In this document: positions 1-5,634 of the stretch, piece by piece
Position numbering within the stretch: position 1 is the stretch's first letter
How the letters are laid out: every line of letters starts with the position of its first letter
Assembly (NCBI GenBank): GCA_029263275.1
Contig: JAJCXU010000209.1
Coordinates: forward strand, 1 to 11,668
Source of the DNA: Ilumatobacter sp.
GTDB lineage: Bacteria; Actinomycetota; Acidimicrobiia; Acidimicrobiales; Ilumatobacteraceae
Reading direction: 5' to 3'
Length of the DNA: 11,668 nt
Notes under the pieces: model-generated
What the model was told of the DNA's origin: nothing
What the model saw: the letters and a program-made list of their open reading frames with translations, nothing else
Database searches by the model: none
Translations under genes and position numbers: made by a program

Positions 1-158
1 AGCAGGAGCCCCGGCGCCCGAAGCACCCACCGCCACAATCCGATCGGCACGACCGCAGCGACCAACGACGCTCGTTGCTCAGAGATGACCGCAGCGCGCA
101 ACTGGTCACGGGCGTTGCGCTGCAACTCGTTCAGCGACCGCTCGCGCCCATCCCTCAC
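1..158 (-). CDS. Unknown membrane protein, N-terminal part only
   Basis: A reading frame on the minus strand opens with GTG at 158, 11 nt after the stop of the response regulator, and stays open to the window edge (52 codons visible). GTG is the only start I favour, because an in-frame TGA lies two codons upstream of it. The visible part has a charged, probably helical segment rich in Arg, Glu and Gln (residues 1-30), then a hydrophobic stretch with Trp (about 33-52) that looks like a first membrane helix. No family can be recognised. Its place directly after a receiver-only regulator makes a signalling partner such as a sensor kinase possible, but no kinase motif is visible. No good ribosome site is seen, so translation may depend on the upstream gene. 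Confidence 0.5.
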   Translation of the reverse strand, partial: MRDGRERSLNELQRNARDQLRAAVISEQRASLVAAVVPIGLWRWVLRAPGLL

Positions 159-169
159 GGTCGCTCAGA

Positions 170-556
170 TTAGACGGCGCCGTTGGGCAGGTGAATCGTT
201 GGGCGAAACCGTTCAAGCGATTCGGGGCCGAACGAGGACTTCGAGATGAATCCGACCGCTCCGGATTCTTGGAGATCAGCGGGAAGGTCACGCTCGTCGA
301 GCATCGACAGGAAGATGACACTGAGCTCGGGCCACCGCTCCGTCAACTGACGGGCCACGGCGATGCCGTCGAGGTCGCCGAGCTGGATGTCGAGGAGCAC
401 GACGTCGACGTCACCGCCGATCTCGTCGAGTCGGTCGAGCGCCGATCGACCCGACGAGGCACAGCCGATCAAGCCGAAGCCGTCCGTTGCCCTGATGACC
501 GCTGCCGCGGCCCGCAGGAAGGGCAACTGGTCGTCAACCGCGAAGACTCGAATCAC
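170..556 (-). CDS. Single-domain (receiver-only) response regulator
   Basis: This is a 128-aa CheY-like receiver with no output domain. The key residues are present: the acidic pair D8-D9 in VFAVDDQ, the phosphoacceptor D56 in VVLLDIQLGD, S84 at the usual Thr/Ser position (FLS), and K106 in GFISKS. The last ~20 residues match the usual end of a receiver, so this is a complete domain and not an obvious truncation. The frame is open further upstream to 613, but I chose GTG at 556 because homology begins there and because it overlaps the TGA of the lipoprotein gene as GTGA, a sign of translational coupling. With no DNA-binding domain it probably acts through protein contacts or as a phosphate relay. 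No kinase for it is visible in the window. The family call is firm; the partner is unknown. Confidence 0.88.
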   Translation of the reverse strand: MIRVFAVDDQLPFLRAAAAVIRATDGFGLIGCASSGRSALDRLDEIGGDVDVVLLDIQLGDLDGIAVARQLTERWPELSVIFLSMLDERDLPADLQESGAVGFISKSSFGPESLERFRPTIHLPNGAV

Positions 557-1236
557 CCGCTGTCTCGCTGACTCTTGATCGCACCGGTGGTCCCGTCGAT
601 GGTCCAGTTCCACTCGAAGATGCAGTCGCCGGTGTTGGTCGACCGATTCACTTCGAGGTTCCCGTTAACTCTGATCTGCACTTCCAGCGTGGGGTCACAG
701 AAGACGGCGATGCGGACGTAGTCGACCTGAATGGTGTTGGTGCCCGGCTCCAGGTAGTCCGAGATGTCGACGTCGAGGTACTCGGTTCCGATCTTGATGT
801 TGTCGCCGGTTCCCGCGATCCGCTTCCCGTTCACCCGGATCTTGCCTTCACCCTTCAGCGCGGCCTTCACGCGTACCTCGATCGGCTCCGGCTCGGGCTC
901 TGGCTCGGGCTCTGGCTCTGGCTCTGGCTCGGGTGCCGGAGCCGGAGCCGGAGCCGGTGGGACGGTCGTGGGCGGCAACGTCGTGGGCGGCAACGTCGTG
1001 GCTGGCAGCGTGGTCGGAGGCAACGTCGTCGGAGGCAGCGTCGTCGGAGGCAATGTCGTGGCTGGCAGCGTCGTCGGCGGCAACGTGGTGACGGGTTCGG
1101 TCACCGGCGGCAGCGACTCCCCAGGAATTCCGGCGTCGCCAGGTCCTTCGACGGTGACGCTGCACCCCGTGGCGAGGAGGGCGATCATCGTTGCGGTCAA
1201 TGCGGAGCGGTGCAAGCGGGTGCGGTTCTGGAGCAT
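553..1236 (-). CDS. Lipoprotein with Pro-rich stalk and a C-terminal beta-sandwich-like domain
   Basis: This is a 227-aa exported lipoprotein. Residues 1-24 form a signal peptide with an Arg-rich start and a hydrophobic core, ending in a lipobox LLATGC with C25 as the lipidation site. A long low-complexity linker follows: nine units of TTLPP/TTLPA/TTVPP (about 50-94), then an Ala-Pro run and a Glu-Pro run (to ~118). Such stalks usually hold a domain away from the membrane through the wall. The C-terminal ~110 residues are beta-rich, with the phrase LEPGTNTIQV typical of galactose-binding-like sandwich folds, and two Cys (C180, C205) that could form a disulfide. I chose ATG at 1236; GTG 1254 or TTG 1257 would add residues before a normal signal peptide. 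Its stop overlaps the regulator start (GTGA). The ligand is unknown. Confidence 0.8.
   Translation of the reverse strand: MLQNRTRLHRSALTATMIALLATGCSVTVEGPGDAGIPGESLPPVTEPVTTLPPTTLPATTLPPTTLPPTTLPPTTLPATTLPPTTLPPTTVPPAPAPAPAPEPEPEPEPEPEPEPEPIEVRVKAALKGEGKIRVNGKRIAGTGDNIKIGTEYLDVDISDYLEPGTNTIQVDYVRIAVFCDPTLEVQIRVNGNLEVNRSTNTGDCIFEWNWTIDGTTGAIKSQRDSG
883..1089 (-). repeat. Low-complexity coding repeat: (TTLPP/A)9, Ala-Pro run, Glu-Pro run
   Basis: Nine 15-nt units encode TTLPP or TTLPA (the last is TTVPP), followed by short units encoding Ala-Pro and then Glu-Pro. At DNA level these are near-identical tandem repeats, so copy number may vary between strains by slippage, and the tract is a likely place for assembly error. 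On the plus strand they give Gly/Val/Ser-rich open frames that are only shadows. Confidence 0.9.
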
Positions 1237-1556
1237 GTCTCCAGCATCAAGCACCAACGTCCGGCGCGAAATGGGGCGGAGGGACGACTGGATGGTGGAG
1301 CAGGCACTACCCCCGCTCTCCCCGGTTCAGAAACCCACCCGTCGCTCCGCGACCAACTGGGCTACGTTGCCACTCAACGCCGAGCGAAGGAGGGTCACCC
1401 AGATGTCTGTTTCTTGTGCCAACCCACCTCGGCCGCGCACTCTCACCCGCTGAGTTGACATCCCCCTCCGCAGAGCGGGTCTTCGTCAATTCGAGCGCCT
1501 GATGGCGAGCGCGGCTGCTTTCACGCACCCGCAACCCACCCAGGAGATGCTCAGCA
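1237..1556. other. Divergent intergenic region, about 320 nt, no gene seen
   Basis: This region separates the minus-strand lipoprotein operon from the plus-strand RIO-like kinase gene and must hold the promoters of both. Short open frames here lack support. I see a TTGACA at 1455-1460 and an inverted repeat around it (listed separately), a small odd palindrome GGGTCACCC at 1392-1400, and no convincing -10 box or RNA gene. Confidence 0.6.
1445..1480 (+). promoter_or_regulatory. Inverted repeat flanking a TTGACA hexamer, candidate promoter/operator
   Basis: The arms ACCCGCT (1445-1451) and AGCGGGT (1474-1480) are perfect inverted copies 22 nt apart, and between them lies TTGACA (1455-1460), a consensus -35 box, about 100 nt before the kinase start. 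The 17-18 nt downstream positions (near 1478) hold no clear TATAAT-like box, so promoter status is weak. The repeat could be an operator for a dimeric regulator or just a hairpin in the leader RNA. Confidence 0.25.
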
Positions 1557-2324
1557 ATGCGCACCACCCCGACATGGCTCGTCTCTGAGCCATGCACCGA
1601 CGTCGACCTCGGCGTCATCAAGTCCGGTAAAGAAGCCCAAGTCCACCTGATCGAACGAACAGCAGACGCCACCGCCGAACAAGTCGGCGGTGAGAGCTGT
1701 CGATTCGCTCGCAAGCGCTATCTCCCCAGGGAGGTGAAACAGAAGGGACAGCTCGAGGCGCTCGGCTTCCAGCGATCGTCCGCGTTCGTCAACGACGTCC
1801 AATATCGAGAAGGCAGACAGTTCAGAAAGTCGCGTGACCGCCGCGCCGTCGAACGAATGTCGACGTACGGCAAGCATCTGCTCCAGGATCGCTGGACCGG
1901 CCACGAGCACGAGGTGATGAGCCGGCTGTGGCACGCCGGGATGACCGTGCCATACCCGATTGCCTACGGCGACGACGTCTTCGACCTCGAGTACATCGGC
2001 GACGATTCCCAAGCCGCCCCTCAGCTGCAGGCTGCACGGCTCAGTGCAGCGCAGCTCCGTGACGCGTTCGACCAACTCGTGGCCGGGTTGCGCTGCATGA
2101 CCCGGGAAGGTCTCGCCCATGGCGACATGTCGGCCTACAACCTGCTGTGGTGGGAAGAGCAGCTGTGGTTCATCGACTTCCCGCAAGCGATCGACATCGC
2201 CGCCAACCTGCAGGGTCTCGACTTCCTGCATCGCGACGTCGTCAACGTCTGCGCGTGGTTTCAACGCAAGGGACTCGACGTCGACGAGGAGGAGGTCTTC
2301 GCCGACTTGCTCGTCGAGATCTGA
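1557..2324 (+). CDS. RIO1-like atypical protein kinase
   Basis: This 255-aa kinase has the RIO fold signature. A nucleotide loop GVIKSGKEAQVH lies at 19-30, the likely ATP-binding Lys is K53 (RKRY), and a Glu of the helix C type is near 117-119. The catalytic loop HGDMSAYN has H188, D190 and N195, and the metal-binding motif FIDFPQ has D207. The phrase DFLHRDVVNV (222-231) is typical of RIO1-type proteins. All catalytic residues are present and the length fits bacterial RIO proteins, so it is probably active, with ATP as donor; the substrate is unknown. Start: ATG 1557, with AGGAG at 1542-1546. It stands first in a short run with the VOC gene. Bacterial RIO kinases have no settled role, and the ribosome-maturation role of archaeal and eukaryotic RIO1 should not be carried over. 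Confidence 0.9.
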   Translation: MRTTPTWLVSEPCTDVDLGVIKSGKEAQVHLIERTADATAEQVGGESCRFARKRYLPREVKQKGQLEALGFQRSSAFVNDVQYREGRQFRKSRDRRAVERMSTYGKHLLQDRWTGHEHEVMSRLWHAGMTVPYPIAYGDDVFDLEYIGDDSQAAPQLQAARLSAAQLRDAFDQLVAGLRCMTREGLAHGDMSAYNLLWWEEQLWFIDFPQAIDIAANLQGLDFLHRDVVNVCAWFQRKGLDVDEEEVFADLLVEI

Positions 2325-2347
2325 CGCGGGTGACGTACCGTGCTCGG

Positions 2348-2758
2348 GTGCATCTTGAGCTCGCTGCAATCATCGTCGACGACTACGACCGTGCCATCGA
2401 GTTCTTCACCGGCGCGCTCCGTTTTGATCTCGTCGAGGACAGCCCATCGACGACCAACGACGGACAACCCAAACGTTGGGTCGTCGTTCGACCACCCGGC
2501 GCCGAAGCCGGACTGCTGCTGGCACAGGCTGATGGCGACAGACAGACCGATGCGATCGGCGAACAGTTCGCCGGCCGCGTCGGTCTGTTCCTGCGCGTCG
2601 ACGACTTCGACGACATGCACCGGCACATGGTCGACTCCGGCGTCGAATTCGTCAGTGAGCGGCGTAACGCGCCGTACGGCAGCGTCGCAGTGTTCCGCGA
2701 CATCAGCGGCAACAAGTGGGACCTCTTAGGTCCTGCACCGGACACGCCCACGCTCTGA
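2348..2758 (+). CDS. VOC-superfamily (glyoxalase/bleomycin-resistance fold) protein
   Basis: This 136-aa single-module VOC protein shows the two beta-alpha-beta-beta-beta halves. The first begins LELAAIIVDDYDRAIEFF, a typical opening followed by the F-Y/F helix. The second begins VGLFLRVDDFDDMHRHM and ends in DISGNKWDLLGP, the usual closing strand of the family. A His is at residue 2, but the closing Glu that often binds metal is Asp here, so metal chemistry is uncertain. Members range from lyases and dioxygenases to binding proteins for drugs, and the substrate cannot be read from sequence. The start is unsure: GTG 2348 fits the family opening, while GTG 2330 in the same frame would add six residues. 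Neither has a good ribosome site. It lies just after the RIO-like gene (5 or 23 nt), so it is probably co-transcribed. Confidence 0.85.
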   Translation: MHLELAAIIVDDYDRAIEFFTGALRFDLVEDSPSTTNDGQPKRWVVVRPPGAEAGLLLAQADGDRQTDAIGEQFAGRVGLFLRVDDFDDMHRHMVDSGVEFVSERRNAPYGSVAVFRDISGNKWDLLGPAPDTPTL

Positions 2759-2767
2759 CGCCTTCAC

Positions 2768-2790
2768 CACCCGCTGCCATCGAGTGGGTG
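2768..2790 (+). terminator. Hairpin after the VOC gene, probable terminator
   Basis: The arms CACCCGCT (2768-2775) and AGTGGGTG (2783-2790) pair over 8 bp with one G-U pair and a 7-nt loop, starting 9 nt after the stop of the VOC gene. No T-run follows, which is common in high-GC actinobacteria. It suggests the two-gene unit ends here. Confidence 0.5.
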
Positions 2791-2884
2791 ATCGGTGGTG
2801 TTGGGCGATGTCTGATGCGAACGCCGACCCCAGAGTGGATCGCACTTCGGAACACCGAGGTACGACTCAGGAAGCAACATCACC

Positions 2885-3190
2885 ATGACTGTTCAACTCA
2901 TCATCACGGGCATCCGCCGCCCCGACTCCGACGACGACTATGCGGCATATTCTGGAGTGGCACTCTCACTGCTGACGGCCGCGGGCGGCACCCTGACTGG
3001 CCGGTACGGGCACATCGATGACCTCGTCGGCGAGGACGCCCCACAGGCCGTTGTCATCATGGAATTCGCCGATGACGCTGCAGTGCGCGCGGTCTTCAAC
3101 AGCTCCGAGTACCAGGCCGTTGTCCCGCAGCGTGAGAAGGCCTTCGAGCGTCTCAACGTGTTCCTCGCTGCCGCCCCACCCGCAGCCTGA
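2885..3190 (+). CDS. DUF1330-like small protein (ferredoxin-like dimeric alpha/beta barrel)
   Basis: This is a 101-aa cytosolic protein with the DUF1330 layout. An opening strand carries VQLIITGI, a helix follows with YAAYSGVALSLL (about 19-30), and a Gly-rich turn GGTLTGRYG stands where family members have GGxxLxRGG. The strand AVVIMEFADDAAV and the sequence SSEYQAVVPQRE (about 73-84) match the most conserved part of the family, usually SPEYQ. The function of the family is not established. Its fold relatives include small monooxygenases and stress-related barrels. Start: ATG 2885, with AGGA at 2869-2872 at a rather long 12-nt spacing. It sits alone between two hairpins, so it probably has its own promoter, which I could not identify. 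Confidence 0.8.
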   Translation: MTVQLIITGIRRPDSDDDYAAYSGVALSLLTAAGGTLTGRYGHIDDLVGEDAPQAVVIMEFADDAAVRAVFNSSEYQAVVPQREKAFERLNVFLAAAPPAA

Positions 3191-3208
3191 AACAGCCGTC
3201 ATCGCCCT

Positions 3209-3235
3209 GGCCATCGAGAGCCTTCCTCGATGGCC
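3209..3235 (+). terminator. Perfect 10-bp hairpin after the DUF1330-like gene
   Basis: GGCCATCGAG (3209-3218) and CTCGATGGCC (3226-3235) are exact inverted copies with a 7-nt loop, 18 nt after the stop codon. The stem is strong and GC-rich, with no following T-run. This is the best terminator candidate in the window and separates the gene from the histidine kinase region. Confidence 0.7.
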
Positions 3236-3319
3236 CGGGCGCGCGGAGTCATCACTTTGGCCGACTTGGCATCACCGGTTTGACCGACGACCGCACCAAC
3301 AGCTCGCGGTACCGTCGAT

Positions 3320-4260
3320 GTGTCGTTTTCGCTGCTCCTGATCTTGGTCGCCTACGCAGAACTCGTGAGCCAGGAGCATCTCGACGGCACCCGAGAGGCC
3401 GACCTGGTCGGTGTGGCACTGCTCGCCGGGTCCGGTGCGGCTCTGGTCTTTCGTCGACAAGCGAGCTTGACCGTGCTCGCCATCGTCACCGGGCTGTCCC
3501 TGACGTACTACAGCAGGGACTACGGCACGTATGGCTCCATCATCGGGTTGGTGCCGATCTACTCGGTCGCCGCGCACACAACGAATCGCCGCCATGCCTG
3601 GCTGGCAATCACGACCGCATCGATCGTGCTCTTCACCACCGCGACGCTCACCATCTTTGCTGAGGAAGCCGAATACTTCGCGACGTCCTTCGCGATGTGC
3701 CTGTACCTGGGTGCCGCAGCCGTCGCCGGAAGCGTGATCCGAAACCGCCAGCGGTTGTTCGCCGATACCGAACGTCGAGCAGAACGCGCAGAGAGCGACC
3801 GTCTCATCGCAGCCGAACGCGCCGTCTCCCAAGAGCGCATCCGCATCGCACGCGAGATGCACGACGTCGTCGCGCATGGCATGAGCGTCGTCACGGTGCA
3901 AGCCGCTGCTGCTCAGTCCATCGTCCATGTCAACGCAGACGCGGCCGAGAATGCTTGGCGAAGATCGAGTCCGTCGGCCGAGAGTCACTCAACGAACTGC
4001 GACGCATGCTCGGCGTGCTTCGAGGAGCTGAGACGGACGCATCCGACTACGCACCGCAACCCCAACTCCGTGATCTCCCCAAGCTCGTCGAGAACTGCAC
4101 CGAGGCCGGCATCCCGACCGAACTCATCAAGGTCGGGACCGAACGAGACGTGTCGCCCGGTCTTGGTCTCGCCACATATCGCATCGTGGAAGAAGCGCTG
4201 ACCAACGTCGTCAAACACGCCGGCGACTGTGCCGGAATCCGAGAGCAGCGAGGTGCAGTT
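3320..4260 (+). pseudogene. Sensor histidine kinase (HisKA_3 type), frameshifted and lacking most of the ATPase domain
   Basis: The intact part begins with GTG 3320, the only start in that frame after a TGA at 3281, and shows about six membrane helices (to ~140). A coiled linker and the HisKA_3 box [13 protein letters not shown] follow, with H181 as the phosphorylation site. At about 3953-3957 the frame breaks: after codon 212 the frame reads nonsense to a stop at 4201, while the next frame picks up the expected [19 protein letters not shown]. One missing base explains this. The second part has the N-box region ([16 protein letters not shown]) but then only a few residues (AGIREQ looks like a remnant of the last G-box) before the regulator start, so the ATP-lid and G-boxes are missing. 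It could not phosphorylate itself as written. A sequencing error could explain the frameshift but hardly the missing domain. Confidence 0.8.
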
Positions 4261-4584
4261 GTGACATTGCGTGTGGTGGTTGCCGACGACCAAGAACTGA
4301 TGCGAACCGCCTTCACGATGATCCTTGGCGCTCAGCCCGAGGTCGAGATAGTGCCGAGTCCGCAACTGGCAGACCTGACCGAGCGAGAACTCGAGGTACT
4401 GCGCCTCCTCGCAACCGGGCTCAGCAATCGAGAGATCGCCGCCGCGCTCTACATCGGCGACGCCACAGCGAAGACCCATGTCAGTCGCGTCCTCTCGAAG
4501 CTCGGCGTACGGGACCGGGTACAGGCCGTTGTCCTCGCGTACGAAGCGGGCGTGGTCCAACCCGGTTCGACGAGCCAAGCCTGA
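4261..4584 (+). pseudogene. NarL/LuxR-type response regulator lacking most of its receiver domain
   Basis: This is a 107-aa frame. Residues 2-31 are the first strand and helix of a receiver (VVVADDQ with D9-D10, then [19 protein letters not shown]). The protein then jumps straight to [18 protein letters not shown] and a complete LuxR-type helix-turn-helix ([31 protein letters not shown], about 53-83). Usual family length is about 210-220 aa, so roughly 110-120 residues are missing, including the phosphoacceptor Asp and switch Lys. The DNA-binding part looks sound and the frame is open, so a phosphorylation-independent short regulator is possible, but an internal deletion in a decayed gene is more likely given the broken kinase. 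Start: GTG 4261 with AGGTG at 4251-4255. It is in frame with the end of the kinase, so the two can be read as one fused frame. Confidence 0.75.
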
Positions 4585-4662
4585 GGCTGCGACTCGGTCA
4601 GACGACGGAAGAACTCGCAACATCGAGTACGCCAAATCGGTGACGCGCCGGCCGCCCCATCA

Positions 4663-4686
4663 ACCCTTCGTCGGACATCGAAGGGT
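4663..4686 (+). terminator. Hairpin between the regulator remnant and the toastrack gene
   Basis: ACCCTTCG (4663-4670) and CGAAGGGT (4679-4686) are exact inverted copies around an 8-nt loop, 78 nt after the regulator stop. There is no T-run. If it ends transcription, the toastrack operon must have its own promoter in 4687-4746, where I see no clear -35/-10 pair. Confidence 0.5.
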
Positions 4687-4758
4687 CCTCATTCCGGATG
4701 CCAGCGACTCCACGTTGGTTCAGGCTGGAGTCATTCATTCAGAACTAAAGGAACCGAC

Positions 4759-5532
4759 ATGACCACGACACTTGACCAACAGCCGCTCCGAGCAACAGAC
4801 GACAAGAACCCGGGACTCATTCCCGGCGCCATCACCTCAAACCTCCTCGCCGACACGGTCACCAACCCCACAACTGAGACCGATCCGCAGCGAGAGCCAA
4901 CAACCGACACGTCGCTCGGAACCGAGCACAACACCGACATCGGCGCGAACATCACGCCCGCTGTTGCAGCCTTCTTGGGACTCGCCACTGCCGGACCCCT
5001 CATTGTCGGCGCCACCGGGTGGGCCGACGTGAGCCCGTTTCCAGTCATCGCCGTCGGTGTGTTCGGCTTCTTCGCGGCCCTCTTCGCCCGAGTTCGATTC
5101 GGCGGCGGCAAACACACGCCTCTCGTCGGCCTCCTGCTGCTTCCGGTCTTGGCCATCTCCGCAACTGCTGCCCCGCACCTCGACGACGGTGTCGGCGACC
5201 GGGGCTATCACCCGACGTCGTTCGACGACGTGCGGGCCGACTACCAATTCGGCATCGGCAATCTGGATATCGATCTTCGCGACGTCGAGTTCCCTCCGGG
5301 TGAACACGTGATCACGATCGAACACGGCATCGGATACGCCCACGTGCAACTCCCGGCCGATGTCTCCTACTCCACCAACGGCGAAGTCTCAATCGGCAAG
5401 CTCAGCGTGGGTGGCCAGGACGACTCCGGCTTCAACACAACGATCGACGCCGAAACCGACGTCTCCAGCGACACCAAGATCGTCCTCGAATTCGACACCA
5501 GCATCGGATACGGATCAGTCGAAACCGACTGA
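4759..5532 (+). CDS. Three-helix membrane protein with C-terminal toastrack (LiaF/PspC-associated) domain
   Basis: This 257-aa protein has a polar, Thr/Asn/Asp-rich N-terminus (1-65), probably disordered. Three membrane helices follow (about 68-85, 93-111, 121-138), then an extracytoplasmic or cytoplasmic beta domain (about 155-255). The beta part has three similar phrases, YQFGIGNLDIDL, IEHGIGYAHVQL and FDTSIGYGSVET, matching the repeated strands of toastrack (LiaF C-terminal, DUF2154-like) domains. GVGDRGYHPTSFDDVRADY matches the lead-in seen in actinobacterial PspC-toastrack proteins, but no PspC domain is present. Family members work with histidine kinases and LuxR regulators in envelope-stress sensing, and just such a pair, now broken, lies upstream. 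Start: ATG 4759 with a strong AAAGGA at 4747-4752. It probably heads the operon that follows, with 30 nt to the next frame. Confidence 0.8.
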   Translation: MTTTLDQQPLRATDDKNPGLIPGAITSNLLADTVTNPTTETDPQREPTTDTSLGTEHNTDIGANITPAVAAFLGLATAGPLIVGATGWADVSPFPVIAVGVFGFFAALFARVRFGGGKHTPLVGLLLLPVLAISATAAPHLDDGVGDRGYHPTSFDDVRADYQFGIGNLDIDLRDVEFPPGEHVITIEHGIGYAHVQLPADVSYSTNGEVSIGKLSVGGQDDSGFNTTIDAETDVSSDTKIVLEFDTSIGYGSVETD

Positions 5533-5550
5533 GACCCACTCGAATCGAGC

Positions 5551-5556
5551 AGGAGG
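5551..5556 (+). promoter_or_regulatory. Strong ribosome binding site AGGAGG for a 23-aa frame
   Basis: AGGAGG stands exactly 6 nt before ATG 5563. It is the closest match to the anti-Shine-Dalgarno in the operon, and the large downstream gene has nothing comparable in front of its own GTG. This is the main reason to believe the small frame is translated. Confidence 0.7.
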
Positions 5557-5562
5557 CTCCAC

Positions 5563-5634
5563 ATGCCCAACCGAAGCAAAACCGGCGCCTCTTGTCGAAC
5601 GCGATCCCGAAGAGATGCGAAGATGAGCACGTGA
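5563..5634 (+). CDS. Small basic peptide, 23 aa, coupled to the PAP2-like/kinase gene
   Basis: An ATG frame of 23 codons follows a perfect AGGAGG. The product is strongly basic (five Arg, two Lys in 23, with CRTRSRRDAK near the middle) and has one Cys and no membrane helix. Its TGA overlaps GTG 5631 of the large gene as GTGA, the same junction used through the rest of the operon. The likely role is a translated leader that delivers ribosomes to the weakly initiated downstream gene. It could also be a functional peptide, or the remnant of an older N-terminus. No family is recognised. Support rests on the ribosome site and the overlap, not on homology. Confidence 0.5.
   Translation: MPNRSKTGASCRTRSRRDAKMST

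Noticed and set aside
1392..1400. Small palindrome GGGTCACCC in the divergent region
   Set aside because: Nine bases with a single central base is too short to support an operator call by itself.
764..1453. Long plus-strand frame rich in Gly, Ser and Val opposite the lipoprotein
   Set aside because: It is the antisense of the tandem-repeat stalk; composition comes from the repeat and no start signal or domain is seen.
1551..2369. 272-aa minus-strand frame opposite the RIO-like kinase
   Set aside because: The plus-strand frame has a complete set of RIO catalytic motifs and a ribosome site; the minus frame shows none.
3950..3960. Programmed ribosomal frameshift joining the two kinase parts
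   Set aside because: No slippery sequence or downstream structure is evident, and the ATPase domain is incomplete even after joining.
3272..3988. Long minus-strand frame opposite the histidine kinase
   Set aside because: The plus strand carries clear HisKA_3 and membrane helices; the minus frame has no recognisable domain.
4715..4743. TTGGTT as a possible -35 for the toastrack operon
   Set aside because: No acceptable -10 at 16-18 nt spacing; the promoter must exist nearby but cannot be placed.
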